This document shows, in pieces, positions 7,850 to 16,107 of a DNA stretch of 64,000 bases. Origin of the DNA: Natrinema thermotolerans DSM 11552 (lineage in GTDB: Archaea > Halobacteriota > Halobacteria > Halobacteriales > Natrialbaceae); the NCBI GenBank assembly GCA_000337115.1, contig AOIR01000059.1, positions 173,653-237,652 of the forward strand, read 5' to 3'. The notes beneath the pieces were generated by a model, which was given only the letters and a program-made list of their open reading frames with translations, did not search any database and was not told where the DNA came from. A program made the position numbers and the translations under genes. Numbering within the stretch: the first letter of the stretch is position 1; each line of letters opens with the position of its first letter.

Positions 7850-8812
7850 ATGACACGGTCCACCCGCCAGCGGGAGCGAACGCGCGAGACGGACGAGACC
7901 GAGGAACAAGAGGGGGTACGTGCCTGCCCCGAATGTGAATCGGATAATCTCGTTAAGGACTCCGACCGGGGTGAGCTCATCTGTGAAGACTGTGGGCTCG
8001 TCGTGGAGGAAGAACAGATCGATCCTGGCCCGGAGTGGCGGGCGTTCAATCACCAGGAACGACAGGAGAAGTCCCGCGTCGGTGCGCCGACGACCCAGAC
8101 GATGCACGACAAGGGACTGACGACGACCATCGACTGGAAGGACAAGGACGCCTACGGCCGCTCTATCTCCTCGAAGAAACGCAGTCAGATGCACCGCCTG
8201 CGCAAGTGGCAGGAACGCATCCGCACCAAAGACGCCGGCGAGCGGAATCTGCAGTTCGCGCTCAGCGAGATCGACCGGATGGCCTCGGCGCTCGGCGTCC
8301 CGCGGTCGGTTCGGGAGGTCGCGTCGGTGATCTATCGGCGCGCGCTCAAGGAAGACCTCATCCGCGGGCGCTCGATCGAGGGCGTCGCGACCTCGGCGCT
8401 GTATGCCGCCTGTCGAAAGGAGGGCATCCCGCGAAGCCTCGAGGAAATTTCGGAAGTCTCCCGCGTCGAACGCAAAGAGATCGGTCGCACGTATCGATAC
8501 ATCTCGCAGGAACTCGGCCTCGAGATGCGTCCCGTCGACCCGAAAAAATACGTCCCGCGCTTCTGTTCTGAACTCGAACTCTCCGAGGAAGTCCAGACCA
8601 AGGCCAACGAGATTATCGAGAAGACGGCCGAGGAAGGACTGCTCTCGGGCAAGTCGCCAACGGGGTACGCCGCGGCCGCGATCTACGCCGCCTCGCTGCT
8701 CTGTAACGAGAAAAAGACCCAGCGCGAGGTCGCCGACGTCGCGCAGGTGACCGAAGTGACGATCCGCAACCGGTATCAGGAACAGATCGAAGCGATGGGC
8801 ATTCACGGGTAG
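7850..8812 (+). CDS. tfb: Transcription initiation factor IIB
   Basis: TFB bridges TBP-bound promoter DNA and RNA polymerase. The 320-aa protein has a polar N-terminal tail, the zinc ribbon [24 protein letters not shown] (residues about 25-48), the B-finger/linker ([21 protein letters not shown]) and two cyclin-fold repeats (about 120-210 and 215-305). The recognition helix near the C-terminus ([21 protein letters not shown]) contacts the BRE. Haloarchaea carry several TFB paralogues, so which one this is cannot be settled here. It is divergent from rnhA, as commonly seen in haloarchaea. Confidence 0.96.
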   Translation: MTRSTRQRERTRETDETEEQEGVRACPECESDNLVKDSDRGELICEDCGLVVEEEQIDPGPEWRAFNHQERQEKSRVGAPTTQTMHDKGLTTTIDWKDKDAYGRSISSKKRSQMHRLRKWQERIRTKDAGERNLQFALSEIDRMASALGVPRSVREVASVIYRRALKEDLIRGRSIEGVATSALYAACRKEGIPRSLEEISEVSRVERKEIGRTYRYISQELGLEMRPVDPKKYVPRFCSELELSEEVQTKANEIIEKTAEEGLLSGKSPTGYAAAAIYAASLLCNEKKTQREVADVAQVTEVTIRNRYQEQIEAMGIHG

Positions 8813-8834
8813 GGGTTCGCCGTCTCCGATTCGC

Positions 8835-8840
8835 TTTTTT
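8835..8840 (+). terminator. T-rich terminator after tfb
   Basis: A run of six T lies 23 bp after the tfb stop. Archaeal RNA polymerase terminates at such U-rich tracts. Confidence 0.45.
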
Positions 8841-8980
8841 GGGTCACTCGCTCGACAGCAACCGGTCTGCCCGTGGTCACGAGACGCACGGATCGCGGGC
8901 ATCGGCCCGCCGGACCGAGCCGTCGCTCGAGTACGTATCGGGCAGGCCGAACGAGTCGTACGGCAGCGGCCGGCGATCGC

Positions 8981-9634
8981 CTAGTCGTCCTTGCCGACGC
9001 TGATGACCTGCAACAACGAGTAGACGGGGACGCCCGCGAGTTCCTCGAGGCCCTGTTTGTCCGCGAGGACGATACAGGCGAGGGGTGTGCCGCCCTCGGC
9101 GCGGATCGCTTCGATGGTCTCGCGCATGGTGGTCCCGCTGGTGATGGTGTCGTCGACGACGTAACACTCGCGGTCGCGGATCCCGGCGAAGTTCCGGGAG
9201 AAGGTCCCGCCGAGATCGTCGATGTCGCCTTCCTCCCACTGGTGTTTCGCGGGGGTGTAGGTCCCGAGATCGGTCTCGAGTTCCCGGGCGACCAGCGTCG
9301 CGATGGGGCCGCCGGCTTTCTCGATGCCGATCGTGAGATCGACGTCCTCGCCGTGTTTGGCGAGCATGTCGGCCATCGCTTCTGCGATGGCGCTCATGCG
9401 TTTGCTGTCCCGGCCGATCGCCGACCAGTCGACGTGGATGTCCTGTGGCCCGCTCGCCCCGTTGTCGGGCTGGGCCGTCTGCTGGTCGGCCGGCTGGGGC
9501 GTCGTCCCGCTGCGCTCGACGAGCCAGCTCGCGGTCTCCCGCGAGACGTTCAACTCGTCGGCGATCTCGCCCTTCGAGAGGCCACGAGCCGCGAGTTCGG
9601 CCGCGCTCTCGATCAGGTCGTCGACGTTTTTCAT
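8981..9634 (-). CDS. gfcR: Sugar-catabolism regulator GfcR (HTH plus phosphoribosyltransferase-like domain)
   Basis: A 217-aa protein with an N-terminal helix-turn-helix (AARGLSKGEIADELNVSRETASWLVERSG) fused to an orotate-phosphoribosyltransferase-like domain. The PRPP-binding loop is recognisable (CYVVDDTITSGTTMRETI). In Haloferax volcanii the homologue, earlier called PyrE-like, activates genes of glucose and fructose degradation. Here its ATG overlaps the stop of the glucose dehydrogenase gene by four bases (ATGA at 9631-9634), so the two are translationally coupled. This supports the regulatory role over pyrimidine synthesis. Confidence 0.9.
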   Translation of the reverse strand: MKNVDDLIESAAELAARGLSKGEIADELNVSRETASWLVERSGTTPQPADQQTAQPDNGASGPQDIHVDWSAIGRDSKRMSAIAEAMADMLAKHGEDVDLTIGIEKAGGPIATLVARELETDLGTYTPAKHQWEEGDIDDLGGTFSRNFAGIRDRECYVVDDTITSGTTMRETIEAIRAEGGTPLACIVLADKQGLEELAGVPVYSLLQVISVGKDD

Positions 9635-10755
9635 ATGGGCATAAATTCGACCGCCGTTTTTATAGTCGTATCGTCATCGGGGCCCACACCCGAACCGCCG
9701 TCGGTCGTCGCGGCGGGGGCCGTCGCCGATGGGAACGCTCGCTCGATCTCGTCGAGCCCGTAGATCCCGGTCACGATCGACTCGAGGAGCCAGTCGGGCA
9801 GCGCCGCGAGGGTATCGATGGCGGCCTCGAAGTGGCGGCGGTTGGAGTTGACGCTGCCGACGAGGGCCTTGTTCGAGAGGACGAGGTCGCGATGGAGGCG
9901 ACCGCCGTCGATTTCGAACGTCCAGTCGGTGGGAACGCCGAGCAGGGCGGCGACGCCGTTGGGTGCCAGCGCGTCGATCGACTCGAAGGCGTGTGTGGCG
10001 TGGCCGGTCGCCTCGTAGACGACGTCCATCGGCTCGTAGGCGGCGGCGACCTCGTCAACCGGCGTCTCGCGGGAGTCGACGTAGGTCGCGCCGAGTCGCT
10101 CGACGATATCGATCGTCGGGTGCGGGCGATCTTTGCGGCCGAGACAGTAGACCCGCTCGTAGCCGAGCGTCTCGGTGAACATTGCGGCGGTCAACAGCCC
10201 CAGCGCGCCGGTCCCCAACACGAGCGCCGACTCGGGCCGCCAGTCGAACGCCGACCGGGACGCACGAGCGTGTTCGATCGCCTTCTCGGTGATGCTGATC
10301 GGCTCGACGAGAAAGCCCCATGGCGCGAGTTCGTCGGGGATCGGGACGAGATACGCTGCCGGGCTCGTGACGTACTCGGCCATGAACCCGTGGGCCCCGA
10401 CGATGCCGCGTTCGACGTACTCCCCCTCGGGGGCCATGTCCGGGTCGCCGCGCTCGAAGTAGTCGTTGGTCTCGACGCCCGGCGGGGGCCGGCGGACCGT
10501 CGGCACGACGTACTGGCCCGCCTCGAGTCCGGTGCCGTTCGGGTCCTCGACGACGCCGACGGCCTCGTGACCGAGGACGAGCCGATCGTCACCGTCGGGG
10601 ACGCCGCCGTGCGTTCCCTCGATGACCTCGTAGTCGGTGCCATCGACGCCCACACGATGGATTCGGACGAGGGCCTCGCCAGGAGCCGGTTCGGGAACGG
10701 GTCGGGAAACGACGTCGGGGCCGCCCGCTCCGGGCTGAACTGCGATGGCTTTCAT
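9631..10755 (-). CDS. gdh: Glucose 1-dehydrogenase, zinc MDR family
   Basis: Oxidises glucose to gluconolactone, the first step of the haloarchaeal semi-phosphorylative Entner-Doudoroff pathway. The 374-aa medium-chain dehydrogenase has the N-terminal catalytic domain (VGVDGTDYEVIEGTHG, LVLGHEAVGVVED) and a Rossmann NADP site (ALVLGTGALGLLTAAMF). The family feature of only a few zinc ligands is visible (Asp in VGVDGTD, His-Glu in GHEA, Glu in FLVEPISI). It heads a two-gene unit with gfcR. The promoter carries a 12-bp AT palindrome. Confidence 0.92.
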   Translation of the reverse strand: MKAIAVQPGAGGPDVVSRPVPEPAPGEALVRIHRVGVDGTDYEVIEGTHGGVPDGDDRLVLGHEAVGVVEDPNGTGLEAGQYVVPTVRRPPPGVETNDYFERGDPDMAPEGEYVERGIVGAHGFMAEYVTSPAAYLVPIPDELAPWGFLVEPISITEKAIEHARASRSAFDWRPESALVLGTGALGLLTAAMFTETLGYERVYCLGRKDRPHPTIDIVERLGATYVDSRETPVDEVAAAYEPMDVVYEATGHATHAFESIDALAPNGVAALLGVPTDWTFEIDGGRLHRDLVLSNKALVGSVNSNRRHFEAAIDTLAALPDWLLESIVTGIYGLDEIERAFPSATAPAATTDGGSGVGPDDDTTIKTAVEFMPI

Positions 10756-10779
10756 GTGAACTCGATAGGGGCTGTGAGG

Positions 10780-10791
10780 ATAAATATTTAT
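10780..10791. promoter_or_regulatory. AT palindrome/TATA region of gdh-gfcR
   Basis: ATAAATATTTAT is a perfect 12-bp palindrome about 30 nt upstream of the gdh ATG (10755), so it contains or overlaps the TATA box. It could be only the box, or a regulator site overlapping it. Confidence 0.5.
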
Positions 10792-10913
10792 TCCTATCCG
10801 AGTAAACCACCATACTATCGGATGATCGAACGCTCACACGAACGAGTCCGAACCGTGTCTCGCACTGACCGATACCGGAAACGGTTATCCGCCTGCCCAT
10901 GCCTGTAAACCAC

Positions 10914-12212
10914 ATGGAACGGTACGATCTCGTCTACCGACTCTACGACGAGTACGACACGAAGACCCTCCGCGAGTACCAGGAGTTCGTCGACGTCTTC
11001 CCCGCCGTCGACTCCCGAGTCGCGTTGGAACACTGGCAGGAGGCGACCGAGGAACTCGAGGCCCGGAAAGACGAGATCCGGTCGGACTTCGCGGCCGGGG
11101 AGACCTTCGCCGAGATCGCCGCGCGGGCGACCCGCGATCAGGCCTTTACTGCCCTGGACCTCGAGACGAAGTACGGCCGGGCGGTCAACGTCCTCGTGTT
11201 GGACGTCGACGAGACGCTGCGGTCGGCCGGCGGCACGGACAACGAGATCCCCCGGGAGACGCTGCACCTCCTGACGGAGTTTCACGACGCCGGTGTCCCG
11301 ATCGTCATCTGTACGGGCCAGACCTTGGAGAACGTCAAGGGCTTCGCGATCCAGGGGCTGGGCAGCGAGATCGTCCATTCGGGGAACCTCTCGATCGTCT
11401 ACGAGGCCGGGACCGGTGTGTTCACGCCGGGCCACGGCGCGGCGACGAAACAGTTGCTCTACGAGGACCTAGACGAGACCATCCGCTCGGTCTTCGACGA
11501 CGTGCGGTCGCGGGTCCTGCCGGAAGCCCCGGAGGAACTCCGCCGGGGCTGTCACCTGCAGGGCAACGAGTTCAACGTCACGATGAAGCCCAACTACGAG
11601 ACCGGCTCGGCGGACGCCCGCGACACCATCGACGAGGCGCTGGTCTATCTCATCGACCTGCTCGCCGACGCCGTCGGACGGACCCTCGAGGGGGCGGCGA
11701 CCGACGCCGGCATCGATGCAGCGGGAGAAAGCGACGGGCTGACGCTGGACGGGCAGACCGTCGCCGCCTGGACCCGCGCGTTCTACGCAGCGCAGGACCC
11801 CGAGATCAGGAGCGTCCTCGAGAGCGAGGGGGCTTATCCCGACCTCAACGCTGACGCCGTGCCCGACTCCCTTGCGGCGGTCTTAGAGCGCATCGACGTC
11901 GCCTACTACGAGGCCGACGCGGCCGAGATCGGCAGTCTCGAGTTGAACAAGGTGATCGGCGTCGAGCGCGCGCTGGAGGTGCTTGGCGTCGACGACCCGT
12001 TCGCCTTGGTGATGGGCGACTCCAAGAGCGATCTGCGCGTGATGCAGTGGGTCGCTGACACCGACGCCGGCATCGCGGCCGCCCCCGAACACGCCTCGCG
12101 GGATACCTTGGAACACGTCCTCGAGACGGACGAACTCGTCTTCGATCGGGGGAAAAGCGTCGACGTCCTTCGGACGGTGTACGCGCTCAATCGGCTGGCC
12201 CGACTGGGCTGA
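10914..12212 (+). CDS. HAD-superfamily hydrolase, Cof-like
   Basis: A 432-aa protein. The N-terminal ~80 residues are helical and family-specific (MERYDLVYRLYDEYDTKTLREYQEFVDVF). The HAD core follows: motif I LVLDVDETLRS, motif II region IVICTGQTLENVKGF, motif III Lys in LELNKVIGVERALEVL, and motif IV ALVMGDSKSDLRVMQWV. A large cap insertion (about residues 180-330) separates them. It is probably a cytoplasmic sugar or nucleotide phosphatase; the substrate is unknown. The ATG at 10914 is preferred; another in-frame ATG at 10899 would add five residues. It lies divergent from gdh. Confidence 0.75.
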   Translation: MERYDLVYRLYDEYDTKTLREYQEFVDVFPAVDSRVALEHWQEATEELEARKDEIRSDFAAGETFAEIAARATRDQAFTALDLETKYGRAVNVLVLDVDETLRSAGGTDNEIPRETLHLLTEFHDAGVPIVICTGQTLENVKGFAIQGLGSEIVHSGNLSIVYEAGTGVFTPGHGAATKQLLYEDLDETIRSVFDDVRSRVLPEAPEELRRGCHLQGNEFNVTMKPNYETGSADARDTIDEALVYLIDLLADAVGRTLEGAATDAGIDAAGESDGLTLDGQTVAAWTRAFYAAQDPEIRSVLESEGAYPDLNADAVPDSLAAVLERIDVAYYEADAAEIGSLELNKVIGVERALEVLGVDDPFALVMGDSKSDLRVMQWVADTDAGIAAAPEHASRDTLEHVLETDELVFDRGKSVDVLRTVYALNRLARLG

Positions 12213-12508
12213 GCGAACAGTCGCGATCGCCGTTCCGCCACGTGGTTTTGACCGTCTCAACCGGTGACGTGCCGACTTAAACGGCCGGAATCGGAAGGGC
12301 CGCTCATCAAGCGTCCTGGAGTCCTCCGTTCTCCCAGCACGATCCGGTCGAGCGTGGTCGTCAGCGGCTGTCGGAGCCGTTCGACGCCGCGTCCCACGCC
12401 GCTGCGGATCGGCTGGATACGAATGAGACCACTCGAGTCACACTGCTCCCCTGACGGCGACAGCGGTCGCCGAACGGGTTCGACCGCACGTTCCGAGGTG
12501 ACCGTCCA
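12213..12508. other. Gap without a supported gene
   Basis: About 296 bp lie between the HAD gene and the Bat-type regulator. The open frame across it is basic and Ser/Arg-rich, unlike haloarchaeal proteins, so it is not called. No repeat was found. Confidence 0.5.
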
Positions 12509-13189
12509 ATGACGACGATCGCAGAACTCTCGCTTTCGACGGACGAGTTCGCACTCGCAGAGACGTTTCAGGAACTACCGGCCCTCGAGGTCCGCGTCGA
12601 AAGCGTCGTCGCGGAGGGGCCGACCCGGACCGTCCCGCTGGTCTGGTTTTCCGAGGTCGACCGCGAGACCCTCGAGGCGGCGCTCGAGGCCGACTCGACG
12701 GTCGACGACTACCGCCAACTCCTCGAGAACACCGCGGACGGCGACCTGTTCTACCGCGTCACGTACACGGAAGCGGTCGGGTCGGTCTGTTGCTGTGTGT
12801 ACGAACACGGCGGGACGGTTCTTGACGCCCGCGTCGCGGACGGGCAGTGGACCCTCCGATTGCTCTTTCCCCACCGCGAGGAACTGTCCGACGCCGTCTC
12901 CGGGATCGAGGCACAGGGCGTCCGGATCGACGTCAGGCGCATGGTCGAGGCCGGCACGGACGAGGACCTCGAGACGACGGCGGCCCTGACCGAACCCCAG
13001 CAGGAGGCCATCGCCGAGGCCTACCGGCAGGGCTACTACGACGTCCCCCGCGAGATCTCGCTCGAGGAGTTGGCGAACGAACTCGATATCTCCCATCAGG
13101 CGCTGTCCGAACGGCTCCGTCGGGCGAACCGCGTCCTCGCGGGGGAACAGCTCGACGAGCCCGCCGGCGAGGTGGCGACGCCGGACTGA
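12509..13189 (+). CDS. Bat/HTH-10-type transcriptional regulator
   Basis: A 226-aa member of the bacterio-opsin-activator-like family common in haloarchaea. The N-terminal ~150 residues form the sensory part (TTIAELSLSTDEFALAETFQELPALEVRVES..., with a VCCCVYEHGG strand). The C-terminus holds the HTH: LTEPQQEAIAEAYRQGYYDVPREISLEELANELDISHQALSERLRRANRVL. There is no PAS or GAF domain. The target genes are unknown. The KD(P)G-aldolase-like gene begins 95 bp downstream on the same strand. Confidence 0.85.
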   Translation: MTTIAELSLSTDEFALAETFQELPALEVRVESVVAEGPTRTVPLVWFSEVDRETLEAALEADSTVDDYRQLLENTADGDLFYRVTYTEAVGSVCCCVYEHGGTVLDARVADGQWTLRLLFPHREELSDAVSGIEAQGVRIDVRRMVEAGTDEDLETTAALTEPQQEAIAEAYRQGYYDVPREISLEELANELDISHQALSERLRRANRVLAGEQLDEPAGEVATPD

Positions 13190-13191
13190 AT

Positions 13192-13214
13192 CGCGTCGCG
13201 CCGTAAGCGACGCG
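13192..13214 (+). terminator. Hairpin after the Bat-type regulator
   Basis: CGCGTCGC and GCGACGCG form a perfect 8-bp stem with a 7-nt loop, beginning 2 bp after the stop codon. It may protect or end the transcript. Confidence 0.4.
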
Positions 13215-13245
13215 CCACCGCTGTTGACCACTGAACGCAGCGGAC

Positions 13246-13259
13246 GGCGCGCCTTTTTT
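13246..13259 (+). promoter_or_regulatory. GGCGCGCC palindrome followed by T6, before kdgA-like gene
   Basis: The T tract (13254-13259) directly follows an 8-bp GC palindrome, which looks like a terminator of the upstream regulator. The same T tract is centred 28 nt before the ATG at 13285, the TATA position, so it may instead or also act as the promoter element of the aldolase gene. Confidence 0.4.
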
Positions 13260-13284
13260 GCCCGTGCCGGGCGGACGATCGTCC

Positions 13285-14208
13285 ATGGCTCAGCACGACC
13301 CCGGCGCTGGGGATCCGCTGTCGCTTCGCGGCGTCGTCCCACCGACGGTCACCGCGTTCCGAGACGACGAGTCCGTCGACTACGAGCGGACGGCCGCACA
13401 CGCACGGTTCGTCGTCGATCGCGGTGCCCACGGCGTCTTTCCGCTCGGGACCAACGGCGAGTTCCCCCTCCTATCGGGGGCGGAACGCGACCGCGTGATC
13501 GAGGCGGTCGTCGACGAGGTCGGCGACGAGGTGCCGGTCATCGCCGGCGTCGGCGCGCCGAGTACCTACCGGACCGTCGCCCGCGCCGAACACGCCGAAT
13601 CGGTCGGCGCCGACGGGATCGTCGTCGTCACGCCCTACTACTATCCGCTCGACCACGAGGGTACGATCGAACACTACCGCCGGGTCGCCGCGGCCGTCGA
13701 CCTGCCGGTCTACGTCTACCACATCCCGAGCAAGACGGGCAACGAACTCTCCCTCGAGACGCTCGCTGCCCTCGCCGAGATCGACAACCTCGCGGGAGTC
13801 AAGGACTCGAGCAAGGACGTGCCGTGGCTCGCACAGGCGGCCGACGCCCACCCGGAGCTGACCTTCCTCGCGGGGTCGGACTCGCTGGTCTTTACCGGCC
13901 TCGCCGTGGGCTGTTCGGGCGCGGTCAGCGCCGTCGCCAACGTCTTCCCGGAACTGGTCGTCGACTGTTACGAGGCCTACGATGCCGGCGAACGCGAACG
14001 GGCCCGCGAGTTACAGAGCGATATCTTCGCGGTGCGAGACGCCCTCAAAACCGGCGATTCCTACATGTCCGGCGTCAAAACGGCGCTGCGCATGCGCGGG
14101 TTCGACGCCGGGCCGCTCCGGAGCCCGCTCCGACTCGCGGACGACGAGTCCGCCGCCGAGATGCGCGACCGGCTTCGCGACCTCGACGTTCCCCTCGAGG
14201 GGATGTAG
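13285..14208 (+). CDS. kdgA: DHDPS/NAL-family aldolase, probably 2-keto-3-deoxy-(6-phospho)gluconate aldolase
   Basis: A 307-aa (beta/alpha)8 Schiff-base aldolase. The GTNGEFPLLSGAERDRV loop matches the GTTGE motif, YVYHIPSKTGNELS carries the catalytic Tyr, and NLAGVKDSSKD carries the Schiff-base Lys. The family includes dihydrodipicolinate synthase. In haloarchaea, members lying near gdh/gfcR serve as the KD(P)G aldolase of the Entner-Doudoroff pathway, and that neighbourhood is present here, so this is the preferred call. The specificity is inferred. The ATG at 13285 is used; upstream TTG/GTG codons are less plausible. Confidence 0.78.
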   Translation: MAQHDPGAGDPLSLRGVVPPTVTAFRDDESVDYERTAAHARFVVDRGAHGVFPLGTNGEFPLLSGAERDRVIEAVVDEVGDEVPVIAGVGAPSTYRTVARAEHAESVGADGIVVVTPYYYPLDHEGTIEHYRRVAAAVDLPVYVYHIPSKTGNELSLETLAALAEIDNLAGVKDSSKDVPWLAQAADAHPELTFLAGSDSLVFTGLAVGCSGAVSAVANVFPELVVDCYEAYDAGERERARELQSDIFAVRDALKTGDSYMSGVKTALRMRGFDAGPLRSPLRLADDESAAEMRDRLRDLDVPLEGM

Positions 14209-14219
14209 GCCTCCTCGAG

Positions 14220-14990
14220 CTACGGGACTCCGTCGGCGAACAGGAACTCGCGGTCGTTCACTGCGTCCGCGCGCCCGCCCTTCCAGTCGAAGGGGTAGCC
14301 GCTTTTCGTTTCACCTGCGGGGAAGTCCTCGAGGTGACCGACTTCCGTGTTCAGGAGGAACTCGTCCTCGTAGAGTTTGAGGACGGCGTACACCGACTCG
14401 ATCGGCTCGTCGCGTTCGTTGGTGAACCCGGCCGTGTACCGAACTCCGGTCTCGTCGAAATAGCGATCGACGTTCGCGACCGTCATGCCACCGACGTCTA
14501 AATTGACCGGCTCCGCCGGCGTCTCGTCGACGACCTCGAGGTCGAAGCCCTCGACCGCGCCGGGATCCGTACCGTCGTAGTAGACCCGCGCTTTCCAGGT
14601 CTCCCCGGCAGCGATCGTCGCGATCTCGGTCGTATCGGTTCCGATCGTTCCGCCGCTCTCGTCGTACCAGGTACAGCGGACCGTCGCGGTCCCCGACGGC
14701 CCGCTCCCCTCGTTGTCGACGTACGCATCGACGTAAGCGTCCTCGATCTCCCAGCCGATGTCCTCCTGTTCTTTCGTCAATCGCCCGCTACCGCGAAGTC
14801 CGAGGTCCGACCCCTCGGTGAGCAGTTCAGTTCGTTCCCAGTCGGAACCGACCCCGTCGTCGCTACTGTTGCCGTTCCCCGACTCCCCGTCGCTCGAGTC
14901 GGTTCCGTCCGAACTACAGCCCGCGATCGTCGCCGAAAGCGCTACTCCCCCACCGAGTAACAGATCTCTCCGTTGCACAGTCGCTTTCAC
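14220..14990 (-). CDS. Tat-exported lipoprotein with FxLYD-like domains
   Basis: A 256-aa protein with a twin-arginine signal (KATVQRRDLLLGGGVALSATIAGC) ending in a lipobox Cys at about residue 25. A Ser/Gly/Asp-rich spacer typical of haloarchaeal surface lipoproteins follows. Two beta-rich repeats with the FxLYD pattern are visible: one around VDNEGSGPSGTATVRCTWYDESGG and one around GFTNERDEPIESVYAVLKLYEDEF. It is probably anchored outside the membrane in the S-layer space. Function unknown. It is convergent with the aldolase gene, with 11 bp between the stops. Confidence 0.78.
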   Translation of the reverse strand: MKATVQRRDLLLGGGVALSATIAGCSSDGTDSSDGESGNGNSSDDGVGSDWERTELLTEGSDLGLRGSGRLTKEQEDIGWEIEDAYVDAYVDNEGSGPSGTATVRCTWYDESGGTIGTDTTEIATIAAGETWKARVYYDGTDPGAVEGFDLEVVDETPAEPVNLDVGGMTVANVDRYFDETGVRYTAGFTNERDEPIESVYAVLKLYEDEFLLNTEVGHLEDFPAGETKSGYPFDWKGGRADAVNDREFLFADGVP

Positions 14991-15212
14991 CTTCCGAACA
15001 TATTTAATATTGTGACCGTTCTGACCCCGTTCATCCCGATCGTCGCGGGGCCTTTTACCACGGCCGTCGAACGGCCGCCATGGAACTCATCGCGGAACGG
15101 GAAGCGGTCCGCGAGACCCTGCCGGCCGCTCACGGCTCGGGACCGGGGTGACCGGCCGGCGAGTGCCGACCGCACCGAAGCTCCTATTCTCCTCTCGCCC
15201 GTACGGCCGTCC

Positions 15213-15752
15213 GTGAGCGAGTACGACGCCATCGTCTACGATCTGGACGGGACCCTCGTCGATCTCGTGGTCGACTGGGACGCCGTCGCCACCGACGTCC
15301 GTGAGGTGTACGACGGCGCGAACCGCGACCCCCCAGGTGAGGGGCTCTGGGCCATGCTCGAGGGCGCGGCCGAAGTCGGACTGCACGAGGAGGTTGAGTC
15401 GGCCATCGCGGCCCACGAACACGAGGGCGCGCGGGCCTCCGAGCGGCTCGCACGCGCCGACGATCTGCTCGACCGGTCGCTGCCCGCGGGTGTCTGCTCG
15501 TTGAACTGCGAGCGGGCCTGCCGGATCGCGCTCGAGGAACACGCCCTCTCGGCGGCGGTCGAGGCGGTCGTCGGTCGGGACACGGTCGGGACGTGGAAGC
15601 CGGATCCGGAGCCGTTGCTCGCGACGGCGCGCCGGCTCGAGGTCGAGCCGGGACGAGCGCTGTTCATCGGCGACTCTGAGCGCGATCTCCGGACCGCAGA
15701 ACGAGCGGGAATGGACTTCGAGTACGTCGGCGAGGGACCGTCGGGCGTCTGA
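15213..15752 (+). CDS. HAD-family hydrolase, phosphoglycolate-phosphatase-like
   Basis: A 179-aa protein read from a GTG start (VSEYDAIVYDLDGTLVDL). HAD motif I is DLDGTLVD, motif II lies in GVCSLNCERACRIAL, the Lys is in VGTWKPDPEPLL and motif IV is ALFIGDSERDLRTAERAG. The helical cap between motifs I and II is short. The 5' extension of the frame back to 14973 is not haloarchaeal-like, so GTG 15213 is preferred. Substrate unknown; it could be a general sugar-phosphate phosphatase. Confidence 0.75.
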   Translation: MSEYDAIVYDLDGTLVDLVVDWDAVATDVREVYDGANRDPPGEGLWAMLEGAAEVGLHEEVESAIAAHEHEGARASERLARADDLLDRSLPAGVCSLNCERACRIALEEHALSAAVEAVVGRDTVGTWKPDPEPLLATARRLEVEPGRALFIGDSERDLRTAERAGMDFEYVGEGPSGV

Positions 15753-15781
15753 GACCGACCGGCGGTGGCCGAATCTTCCGA

Positions 15782-16015
15782 TTACGTCTGCTTTCGCTTG
15801 GCGTAGGCAAAGACCACGAGCGACGTGACTAACCAAACGGGGGCCCCGACTCGGATCGCGAACTCGGCCCGGTCGGCCCACGACGGCAGGGTCACGGTCG
15901 TCGAGAGGGCGACGACGATCGGTGCGCCGACCAGGATGGTGGCGACGAACGTCGTCTGCATCACCCAGCCGTAGTCGACCCCGTCGGGCGAGGTCGTTTC
16001 GACGCGTTCTGGCAC
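15782..16015 (-). CDS. Small two-helix membrane protein (DUF5822-like)
   Basis: A 77-aa protein starting from GTG (cac at 16013-16015): MPERVETTSPDGVDYGWVMQTTFVATILVGAP. Two membrane helices (residues about 20-40 and 53-70) and a Lys/Arg tail (AYAKRKQT) follow. It resembles the haloarchaeal DUF5822 family, whose function is unknown; this match is from memory. CTTAAG at 16040-16045 lies 27 nt from the GTG, consistent with a leaderless transcript. Confidence 0.65.
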   Translation of the reverse strand: MPERVETTSPDGVDYGWVMQTTFVATILVGAPIVVALSTTVTLPSWADRAEFAIRVGAPVWLVTSLVVFAYAKRKQT

Positions 16016-16094
16016 GCGTGGGTATGGCGACCGGTCCCTCTTAAGCGCGCCGGGTCCGGCCGAGCGCGGCCGGAGAACAACGAGGTTTAATCGT

Positions 16095-16101
16095 GGGAGG
16101 T
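16095..16101 (+). promoter_or_regulatory. Shine-Dalgarno site deciding the panB start
   Basis: GGGAGGT is placed 6 nt before ATG 16108. This favours that start over the GTG at 16093 or the ATG at 16114. Confidence 0.6.
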
Positions 16102-16107
16102 CAAGCT

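Noticed and set aside
7688-8902. Long in-frame upstream extension of the rnhA frame (to 602 aa)
   Set aside because: The added part is exactly antisense to the tfb gene and lacks halophilic composition; the ATG at 7687 gives a normal RNase HI.
9445-10908. A 487-aa open frame on the forward strand over gdh and gfcR
   Set aside because: Arg/Val-rich antisense shadow; gdh and gfcR are both convincing on the other strand.
15080-15151. A 23-codon frame starting MELIAERE before the HAD gene
   Set aside because: Too short and without a recognisable motif; it may be a remnant but cannot be supported.
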